This document shows positions 1 to 6,133 of a stretch of DNA of 8,493 nucleotides, piece by piece. The notes beneath the pieces were generated by a model, which was given only the letters and a program-made list of their open reading frames with translations, did not search any database and was not told the origin of the DNA. A program made the position numbers and the translations under genes. The stretch's first letter is position 1. Every line of letters starts with the position of its first letter. The stretch lies in contig JABGQJ010000314.1 in NCBI GenBank assembly GCA_018648945.1, positions 1-8,493 on the forward strand, in the 5' to 3' direction. Source of the stretch: Victivallales bacterium (GTDB taxonomy: Bacteria; Verrucomicrobiota; Lentisphaeria; Oligosphaerales; Lenti-02).

Positions 1-3000
1 CCATGAGTACACGCAACTCGTCGTCGGGGTGTTCAGCCAGATGGCGCCGCAGGGCAGCGCGGGCCTTGGCATCACCGGTATGGCCCCAGGCCTCGCAGGC
101 CTGCTGCCGTTCGCCTGCGGTGGCGGTGGCCAGATCGGCGTAGACTGCGGCGGTGGTCAGGTGGTCGAGCGCGCCCTTGGCCCCTTGGGCCACGACCGGA
201 TGGGGATCTGCCGCGGCCTTCCGAAGGGGCTGGATGGCGTGTGGGTCCCCGCAGGTAGCAAGGGCGAGAACGGCGGCATTGCGGACCTCTGGCGACGCAT
301 GGGACATCGCCTGAAGCAAGGCTGGGACCGCTTTCTTCTCGCGCAGGATCGCCAGCCGTTGGGCGGCCGCGATCCGCGCTTCGGGAGAGCCTTCGCCCAT
401 ATCGCGGAGAGCGAGCGCCATGTCTTCGCGGCGGCTGCCGATGGGCCCGGAAGCAGCGAACAGGTTGATGGCGGCCGCTTCGCGGAAGCGGTCCAGCTGC
501 AGGTTCAGGACGCCGCCATTGGCCCCATTGTTGGCCCGGAAGCGGTGGGGTTTGCCCTGGCCCAGCAGGGCCAGGGGCGGCGAGTAGGAGGGACGCACCC
601 GCACGGTGGGAGGCGCGGAACTGGGCGGGGCGTGACAGCCGACGCACGACCGGAATTCGCCCGGCCGGACATAGATCCAGCTCATCTCGCTGATCACCGG
701 TCGGCCTTCGCCATCCACCGCTTGCAGAGACACCGCCCGGTCCGCCGGGACCTCCGCGTAGAAGGAGCCATCCTCGGCGACCGGCACGGTGCCCAACTCC
801 ACGCCTTCCGTGCCGATATGCACGTAGATGCTCTTGGTGGGCACGATGCTGAATGGGCGTCCCTCGTATACGCGGATCGCTCGGATGCGGCTGGCATCGG
901 CCCCCTGCTGCTGGGTGTTGCGCACGTTCTGGCAGTAGAGGAACCCAGTTTGCGGTCCCCGCTTCCCCGGATCATGCCGGACCAGACTCGGGCGGGTCAC
1001 GGGTCGGGGGCGTGCCCCGAGGTGCTGCACTCCGTGTACCTGGTCGGGCACGAATCCCGCAGGCGGTGAGGGGGGCGCGAGCTCCGGCAGGTCCAGTTCG
1101 TCGGCGCGCAGGATCTCGGTGACCGCATCGTCCGCGAGGTCGAGCAGGCAGAACCGGCGGCGATGGAGATCGGTACAGAGCACGCGTCCGTCCGGCAGTG
1201 CGACCATGTCATAGGGCAGGTAGCCACCGCCCACGGGTGTCCCGGTGACCGAAGCGGAGCTCACCAACCCCTTCTGAGTGAGGGCCAGCACGCCCCCGTC
1301 GGGCAGGGGGGCGGGCGATCCCGCGCCGAACTGCCGAAGCCAGCGCCCGTTCGATTCCGCCGCGCTCTTGCCAGCGTAGGCGAGGCCCTTGCGGCCGGGA
1401 CCGATGATGACCGTGCCTGCGGTGCCGTCCAGATGGGTCTCGTGCACATGCACCTCCACCTTGGCCCGCTCCAGGAAGTTGTCCGAGCGCAGGAATGCCA
1501 GGGAGCCGGCGGCGGTCACCCTCGGTTCCCGGTCGAAGACGATGTGGCTGGTGATGGCCTGTACGTCCTTGCCATCGGCCTCGCAGGAGTAGATGGCGCA
1601 GGCAGGAACGCCATGGTACTCCTCGCTCGTTCCTCCCCGCGTGGAACTGAAGGCCAGACGCCCATCGGGCAGTTCCACCGGATCGAAGTCGTGGCACGCG
1701 CCGTCAGTGAGCTGTCGCAACTCGCCGCTGTCGCGATTCACCACGTATAGATGGAAGTAAGGCTCCCCGCCCTTGGCCATGGCGAAATAGACGCGCGACC
1801 CATCATAGGACACGCTGGGCGAACCCAGGACACCGCCCGCCGCATCACAGAGCACGCGCAGCTCGCCGTCCGGCTTGCACGGCACGAGGGAGAGCAACTG
1901 CGTGCCCAGGGCAGCGGGCCCGGGCACATCCATTTCGGTGTAGGCCCGAGTGCCCCGGATGTTGACCACGAAGGCGTCGCGTCCATGCCCCTGGAGGGGG
2001 ACGTAGCCACGCACAAAGACGATGCCTGGCCGGTAGATGGGGTCGGCATACTTGGACTCTCGTGGGTAGTTCTTCTCTACGGGTGCGGCTAGATCAACCG
2101 ACCGCTCAATCCTGCCCCAGGGGGCTATGCCATGGGGGCCGAGGACCTTGGCCGCCGGCCAGCTCTTGTCGTCCAATTTGGGCTCGCGCCACGTCTTCTG
2201 GCGTTCCAGATGGGCCAGCCAGCCCTCGCCCGTGCTGACCACCAGCGGCCCATCCGGCAGGCCCGTGATTCGGAGCTTGCCCAGCAGCCCGGCCGCTCCA
2301 GGCAGGATGTTCTCGGCTCGGACGGCCAACAGGTTGCGGCCAGCGCGCAACTGCGCGGTTACATCGCACAGCACGGGGCGCCGCCAGGCACCGGAGTCCG
2401 TGCCGCTTCGGCTCACGGTCTTGCCATTGACCGCCGCCTCGAAGCAGTTGTCCGCCGTCATGTAGAGGCTTGCCTGCAGCCCGGCCTTCGGCAACGGATT
2501 CGGCAGCTCGAACCAGCGCCGGAGATAGCGGGTGGCTTGGGCTAGGTCGGGGGAACCATCCGGGTTCACCGTCCAGATCCAGGATGTGCCCTCGAAGCTG
2601 GGGGGGTAGCTTGCGCGCTCCGGCGGTGTCAGTTTGCCCCAGGGCGCAACGCCGATGGCGCCGAGAACGGCGGCTGGTGACCATTTGGCGTCGTCGAAGT
2701 CTGCGGCTGTCCAGTTGGGTTCGCTCTTGACGGCACAGCGCCAGTCGCCGTTGCTGACCACGTCCTGCGTCTGGTCTGCGCCCAAGAACACGACCAGTTT
2801 GGCGAGAAGTCCGGCGGGGCCGGTGATGGTGTTGCGGGCGTCGATGGCCAGGCAGTTGGGGCCTGGATTGAGGAAGTCGGTGACGTCGATCCGTTGGGGC
2901 CGGTGCCAGGAATCGGGCTCTGGATCGTTCTCGCCGACCATCGCATCATTGACATAGGCCGCAAAGAGGTTGTCTGCGGTGACCAGAAGGTGGGCACCCT

Positions 3001-3193
3001 CCCGCTGGTAGTCATCGGGGAGAACGAAGACGACCCGGAACACCCGGTTGCCCGCCGGGGCACTGCTCCGGGCATTCCCTTCCTTGGTCCAGATCCAGGA
3101 TGCGCCTGCAAAGGAGCGCGCGGATGTGGGCGCCCCCATGAGGGCAAGCGGGTGGAGAGTGAGGAGCAGGAGGAGGCCAAGCCGGCGCGTCAT
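1..3193 (-). CDS. Secreted HzsA-related mono-heme c protein with tandem beta-sandwich, propeller and HEAT domains (3' partial)
   Basis: The frame from ATG 3193 has no stop for 1064 codons and leaves the window at base 1, so the C-terminus is missing. Residues 1 to about 25 form a signal peptide (MTRRLG, then a Leu-rich core). Residues 32-375 are two copies of a galactose-binding-like sandwich domain (SWIW...TADN.F...VN...APWG). Residues about 390-690 carry PD40/TolB-like propeller strands (SVSYDGSRVYFA near 463, LPDGRLAFSSTRGG near 510). Residues about 700-860 resemble the hydrazine synthase alpha middle domain (HLGARPRPV, RAIRVYEG, EDGSFYAEVPAD, SWIYVRPGE) and end in the heme-c motif CVGCH at 850-854. 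HEAT-like helices follow from about 938. Export and heme attachment imply a periplasmic or surface protein. True hydrazine synthase is unlikely, because the gene context and the added domains do not fit anammox. Electron transfer or redox sensing linked to polymer binding is inference. A weak GGGA (3203-3206) lies 9 bases before the ATG. Confidence 0.88.
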   Translation of the reverse strand, partial: MTRRLGLLLLLTLHPLALMGAPTSARSFAGASWIWTKEGNARSSAPAGNRVFRVVFVLPDDYQREGAHLLVTADNLFAAYVNDAMVGENDPEPDSWHRPQRIDVTDFLNPGPNCLAIDARNTITGPAGLLAKLVVFLGADQTQDVVSNGDWRCAVKSEPNWTAADFDDAKWSPAAVLGAIGVAPWGKLTPPERASYPPSFEGTSWIWTVNPDGSPDLAQATRYLRRWFELPNPLPKAGLQASLYMTADNCFEAAVNGKTVSRSGTDSGAWRRPVLCDVTAQLRAGRNLLAVRAENILPGAAGLLGKLRITGLPDGPLVVSTGEGWLAHLERQKTWREPKLDDKSWPAAKVLGPHGIAPWGRIERSVDLAAPVEKNYPRESKYADPIYRPGIVFVRGYVPLQGHGRDAFVVNIRGTRAYTEMDVPGPAALGTQLLSLVPCKPDGELRVLCDAAGGVLGSPSVSYDGSRVYFAMAKGGEPYFHLYVVNRDSGELRQLTDGACHDFDPVELPDGRLAFSSTRGGTSEEYHGVPACAIYSCEADGKDVQAITSHIVFDREPRVTAAGSLAFLRSDNFLERAKVEVHVHETHLDGTAGTVIIGPGRKGLAYAGKSAAESNGRWLRQFGAGSPAPLPDGGVLALTQKGLVSSASVTGTPVGGGYLPYDMVALPDGRVLCTDLHRRRFCLLDLADDAVTEILRADELDLPELAPPSPPAGFVPDQVHGVQHLGARPRPVTRPSLVRHDPGKRGPQTGFLYCQNVRNTQQQGADASRIRAIRVYEGRPFSIVPTKSIYVHIGTEGVELGTVPVAEDGSFYAEVPADRAVSLQAVDGEGRPVISEMSWIYVRPGEFRSCVGCHAPPSSAPPTVRVRPSYSPPLALLGQGKPHRFRANNGANGGVLNLQLDRFREAAAINLFAASGPIGSRREDMALALRDMGEGSPEARIAAAQRLAILREKKAVPALLQAMSHASPEVRNAAVLALATCGDPHAIQPLRKAAADPHPVVAQGAKGALDHLTTAAVYADLATATAGERQQACEAWGHTGDAKARAALRRHLAEHPDDELRVLM
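632..646 (-). other. Heme c attachment motif CVGCH
   Basis: Codons 850-854 encode Cys-Val-Gly-Cys-His, the CxxCH signature for covalent heme c attachment. It is the only CxxCH visible in the window and sits at the end of the HzsA-like region, followed by a Pro/Ser-rich stretch (APPSSAPP). Export through the predicted signal peptide would place it where the cytochrome c maturation machinery works. Heme loading itself cannot be seen from sequence. Confidence 0.8.
2069..3100 (-). repeat. Internal tandem domain duplication within the heme-protein gene
   Basis: Residues 32-203 and 204-375 are two copies of one sandwich domain. Shared landmarks are SWIWT at each start, TADN.F.A.VN in the middle, GPAGLL.KL / GAAGLLGKL, and a closing DD.KW or DDKSW followed by VLG and APWG. 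At DNA level, gtccagatccaggatg occurs identically at 2571-2586 and 3087-3102 (516 bp, 172 codons apart). tgccccaggg occurs at 2113-2122 and 2635-2644 (522 bp apart). Elsewhere the copies have diverged strongly. This type of sandwich is common at the N-terminus of rhamnosidase-like enzymes, where it serves as an accessory domain; a binding role here is inferred. Confidence 0.8.
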
Positions 3194-3325
3194 CGCAGTC
3201 GTTCCCGTCTGTGTGGCAAGATAGTCCGAACGTGCCCCTTGCCTGTGTCATTGGTCGCACCTTGACACTATGGTGTGACCGAACCGTTACGCAATGCAGA
3301 CAATCTTGCACCGGAGATGTGTGCC
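3194..3325. promoter_or_regulatory. Divergent intergenic control region
   Basis: These 132 bases separate the two divergent start codons and hold no gene of their own. On the plus side a consensus TTGACA lies at 3262-3267. The best-spaced -10 candidates near 3285-3291 (cgttac, gttacg) are poor, so the promoter is not secure. On the minus side TATCTT (complement of 3218-3223) matches 4 of 6 bases of a -10 box, but no good -35 is found at 16-18 bp. The region also carries overlapping inverted repeats, described separately. Shared regulation of the two flanking genes is plausible from the arrangement. Confidence 0.5.
3253..3280. promoter_or_regulatory. Imperfect palindrome enclosing TTGACA (candidate operator)
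   Basis: The arms ggtcgcacc (3253-3261) and ggtgtgacc (3272-3280) are inverted repeats of 9 bp with one mismatch, separated by the 10-base ttgacactat. The consensus -35-like TTGACA lies inside the spacer. A second overlapping inverted repeat pairs gtgtca (3245-3250) with tgacac (3263-3268). A dimeric repressor or activator bound here would sit over the plus-strand promoter and upstream of the minus-strand gene. No regulator is encoded in the window, so the binding protein is unknown. Confidence 0.4.
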
Positions 3326-3328
3326 GTG
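3313..3328 (+). promoter_or_regulatory. Ribosome binding site that sets the start of the phosphoesterase gene
   Basis: GGAG at 3313-3316 is followed by a 9-base gap and then GTG at 3326. This spacing suits GTG 3326 but is too tight for the in-frame ATG at 3317, which directly abuts the GGAG. Starting at 3326 also gives a clean signal peptide (MRNRSFLLLALF...). The longer reading to GTG 3275 would put 17 hydrophilic residues before the hydrophobic core and would overlap the palindrome. Confidence 0.6.
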
Positions 3329-6046
3329 AGAAACCGGTCCTTCCTTCTGCTGGCTCTCTTCGCCCTGCCGCTACTGGCTCAGCCCGTGGCCGAATGGTCC
3401 TTTGAAGGCACCGCCCCGGCAACCGAGAAGGACAAGGGCAAGAAGCACGTATTGCGCCTGCAGGGCGTGAAGAGAGTCAAGGGGGCCATTGGCAAGGCCC
3501 TGCACTTTGCCGGCGGCGCCTCCACTGTGCATGGCCAGCTGACCGCCGATCTCCAGACGCCGCCAGCAGTCACCGTTCAGGCCTGGGTTTGCCCCGAGGG
3601 CCCGTTTGCCCAGCAGGAAGGCCCGGGCATCGTCTACGCGGGCAGCTATCTCATGCGGATCACGCGGGGCACCCCCTCGTTTCACATCTTCACCACCGGC
3701 TGGAAGCCAGTCATGGCCAGCTCCCCCGCCAGACCGGGCGCGTGGCTCCACCTTACCGGCACCTACGACGGGGCCGAGATGCGGATCTATGTGAACGGGC
3801 AGCTCTCCGGCACCCTCCCTCGCACTGGGGCCATCGCTCCCTCCGAACGCAATCTGGAACTGGGCAGGCAGGCCAATGCCTTCACCGGTGTGATCGACGA
3901 AGTGCGCATTACCCGCCGGTGCCTGACCGAACAGGAGATCGCCGCCGACTTCGCCGCCGACTGCAAACGCCTCAACCCCGGCGTCGCCCCCGGCAAGCTT
4001 CGCCAGCCCTTCGAGGAGCTGTTCGGCGACACCCGCAACCAGCACCTGCCCCTGCCGACCGTCGCCCATCTACCCCCTGCCGACTTGACCTTCGCACTCA
4101 TCACCGACACCCATATCGGCACCAAGGGCTACGAGGCGCAGTATTGCCACAACTGGCGCGTGGAGGAGGCATTTCGCCAGATCAACGGGCTCGGGCCCGA
4201 GTTCGTGGTCAACCTGGGGGACGTCATCACTACCTTTCCCAACAAGGAGGAGTTCGAGGACCAGTGTCGCTATGCCGTGGAGCTTCAGAAGCAGTGCCAG
4301 CCCCCACTTCATCTGGTGGCGGGGAACCATGATGTGGGCAACCAAGCCAGCCTGCGCGTCTGGGACGAGACCTGGGCCAAGCGCGCGAAGTTGCCCGTCG
4401 ATTCCATGTATTTCAAGGACCGCTATCGGGCGATGTACCGGAAGCACTTCGGCGAGGACTACTACCGGTTCGAGAAGGGCGGCTGTGTATTCCTGGTGAT
4501 GAACAACGCGATCTGCAACAGCGGCAGCGACCTGGAGAAGACCCAGATGCGCTGGCTGGAGACCGAACTGGGCAAGGCTCGAGACGCCAAATTGCGCATC
4601 GTCCTCTTCCACAACCCCCTGTTCTGGCGGCGACCCGACGAGCCCGGACCCAACAACTACGAGTCGGTCATGGAGCCCGCCCGCAGCCAGCTGCTCGACC
4701 TGTTCGCCAAGTCCCGCGTCGACGCCGTCTACACCGGCCACACCCACTTCGGCTTCGCCAACACCCATCTCGGCATGTGGTTGCGGACGATCAACTCCAC
4801 CACCTTCAACCGCAACTACCCGAAGATCGCCGCGCATCTGCCTGGTGCCGCCCGCATCTACGACCCCTACCAGCTCGGCTTCCTCGTCGTCCGCGTCCGC
4901 GACGGCAAGCTCCACGAGAGCTGGGTGAATACCTACTCGCGGATGCCCGAGCCGCCCAAGGCCCTGGCGGCGATCAGTGGCCCGCGTCTGGTGGGACGTC
5001 CCGCCAGCGAAGTGGGCAAGAGCGTCCTGGCCGTGCGCGCCACCATCCCCCAGACCTTCGCCATGCCCAAGGGTGGGCGCGAGGGCGTCAACGGACAGAA
5101 CTGGCGGGTGGCCGAGAAGATCGGAGCGACCTCGCTGCAGGTCTGGCCCCCGCCCGGTCCGCGCGAGGAGTGGGAAGCTCTTTCCCGGGCGCTCACCATC
5201 GGCCTGCCGCGTGGTGTGAAGGTGGCCGTGCCCGTTCCCGGGCATCCCAAGGCCATGGCCGCTGCCTGGCCCCGGCTTGTGCTCCACGCCGCTGCCATCG
5301 ATGCGGTCCTGGTTGGCAATGGCCTGCCCATGAATCCCTCCGCGCCCCTTGCCAGTTGGCGCTACACCAGCGAGCGCCAGGAATGGATCGCCGCTTGCCG
5401 CCAGGCCCGCCAGCTCGTGCCCAAGGCCACCCGAGTCATCCTTGCTCGCCTCCCCTTGTTAGGCGCGGGTGCCGAGAAGCAGTTCGCTGCCACCGCCAAT
5501 GCACTGAAGGGGAACGCCGATGGCATCTGCATCTGGGTCGCCACCGAGAATGCGCCCGAGTCCATCGTGCCTGCGCTACGCCGCGCCCTGGTCACCGCCC
5601 AAGCCAATGGCCTGGAGCTGTGGGTCGATGCCGATTGCTGGCGAGAGGCGGCTCCAGCCCTGCGCCAAACCTACTTCCTGCGCCTTCTCGCACTCTGTCA
5701 GACCCTTGATATCCGGCTCACCTGGTGGCCGGATCTCCTCGACCGGAACCTTGATCCGACGCCCCTCTTCTACGCCGCCCAGGCCTGGCAGAGCGTCGCC
5801 AATCCCGGCAAGGCGGCGCCCGCCGAGACCATCGGCCAAACTCGCGTTGCGCGCTGGACCGATCCCGAAGGCATCCCTTACGTCGCTTGGTGGCGTGCCG
5901 ACGGCAAGACGGACGAGATTGGCACCATCCAGCTTGCCCTCCCCGCCGCCGCCACGATCATCGATCCCCGCCACGCCCGCATCCTTGCCCCCAAGGGCAA
6001 GCTCCCGCTCTGTTCCTGGCCCCTCCTCGCCAAGGGCCGGAAGTAG
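3326..6046 (+). CDS. Secreted LamG / calcineurin-like phosphoesterase / TIM-barrel-like fusion protein
   Basis: The product has 906 residues from GTG 3326. Residues 1 to about 20 are a signal peptide (RNRS, FLLLALFALPLL, then AQPVA). Residues about 24-215 form a LamG/concanavalin-like sandwich (WSFEG, GKALHFAGG, VQAWV, YDGAEMRIYVNGQ, GVIDEVRI). Residues about 255-530 are a metallophosphoesterase with every metal-site block present: DTH 261-263, GD 298-299, GNHD 333-336, His429 (FHNP) and GHTH 471-474. It should therefore be an active two-metal phosphatase or phosphodiesterase; the substrate is unknown. Residues about 571-906 look like a TIM barrel with a small beta tail, of the kind seen in clan GH-A glycosidases (QVWPPPGP, GLPRGVKVAVPV, GICIWVATENAPES, ELWVDADCW, RLTWWPD). 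Catalytic residues there are not certain. The gene diverges from the heme-protein gene and converges on the glycosidase gene. Confidence 0.9.
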   Translation: MRNRSFLLLALFALPLLAQPVAEWSFEGTAPATEKDKGKKHVLRLQGVKRVKGAIGKALHFAGGASTVHGQLTADLQTPPAVTVQAWVCPEGPFAQQEGPGIVYAGSYLMRITRGTPSFHIFTTGWKPVMASSPARPGAWLHLTGTYDGAEMRIYVNGQLSGTLPRTGAIAPSERNLELGRQANAFTGVIDEVRITRRCLTEQEIAADFAADCKRLNPGVAPGKLRQPFEELFGDTRNQHLPLPTVAHLPPADLTFALITDTHIGTKGYEAQYCHNWRVEEAFRQINGLGPEFVVNLGDVITTFPNKEEFEDQCRYAVELQKQCQPPLHLVAGNHDVGNQASLRVWDETWAKRAKLPVDSMYFKDRYRAMYRKHFGEDYYRFEKGGCVFLVMNNAICNSGSDLEKTQMRWLETELGKARDAKLRIVLFHNPLFWRRPDEPGPNNYESVMEPARSQLLDLFAKSRVDAVYTGHTHFGFANTHLGMWLRTINSTTFNRNYPKIAAHLPGAARIYDPYQLGFLVVRVRDGKLHESWVNTYSRMPEPPKALAAISGPRLVGRPASEVGKSVLAVRATIPQTFAMPKGGREGVNGQNWRVAEKIGATSLQVWPPPGPREEWEALSRALTIGLPRGVKVAVPVPGHPKAMAAAWPRLVLHAAAIDAVLVGNGLPMNPSAPLASWRYTSERQEWIAACRQARQLVPKATRVILARLPLLGAGAEKQFAATANALKGNADGICIWVATENAPESIVPALRRALVTAQANGLELWVDADCWREAAPALRQTYFLRLLALCQTLDIRLTWWPDLLDRNLDPTPLFYAAQAWQSVANPGKAAPAETIGQTRVARWTDPEGIPYVAWWRADGKTDEIGTIQLALPAAATIIDPRHARILAPKGKLPLCSWPLLAKGRK

Positions 6047-6133
6047 GCGTCCGGGGCGGGGCAGTGTTGCCCCTGTCCCCGGCTTCCCCCCAGTCTGAGA
6101 TCCCCTACCCCCCAATGCCGCCCGATCATGGGC
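6047..6133. other. Convergent intergenic gap
   Basis: These 87 bases lie between two facing stop codons: TAG at 6044-6046 on plus, and TGA (complement of 6134-6136) on minus. The first half holds a GC-rich hairpin. The second half is C-rich on the plus strand, and I see nothing else in it. Confidence 0.7.
6051..6082. terminator. GC-rich hairpin, probable bidirectional terminator
   Basis: An outer stem ccgggg (6051-6056) / ccccgg (6077-6082) and an inner stem ggggca (6058-6063) / tgcccc (6068-6073) close a gtgt loop, with a small asymmetric internal loop (c against tgt). It begins five bases after the phosphoesterase stop codon and lies in a convergent gap. There is no T-run on either side, so it is not a classical intrinsic terminator. 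Termination or transcript-end protection is inferred from position and stem strength. Confidence 0.55.

Noticed and set aside
29..2092. Series of plus-strand open frames (29-1069, 1163-1750, 1751-2092) opposite the heme-protein gene
   Set aside because: They are low-complexity Gly/Arg/Ala-rich translations with no domain motifs. The minus frame is uninterrupted for 1064 codons and shows recognisable domains, so these are shadows of GC-rich codon bias.
1..3193. True hydrazine synthase alpha subunit (anammox)
   Set aside because: Only the middle region resembles it. There are no neighbouring beta/gamma subunit genes, only one CxxCH is visible, and the sandwich and HEAT domains are foreign to the anammox enzyme.
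3275..3325. Start of the phosphoesterase at GTG 3275 or ATG 3317
   Set aside because: GTG 3275 lies within the palindrome and adds a hydrophilic leader before the signal peptide. ATG 3317 abuts the GGAG with no spacing. GTG 3326 has both correct spacing and a clean signal peptide.
4070..5287. 405-codon minus-strand open frame inside the phosphoesterase gene
   Set aside because: It lies opposite the intact metallophosphoesterase coding sequence, has no signal peptide or domain motifs, and has no promoter context.
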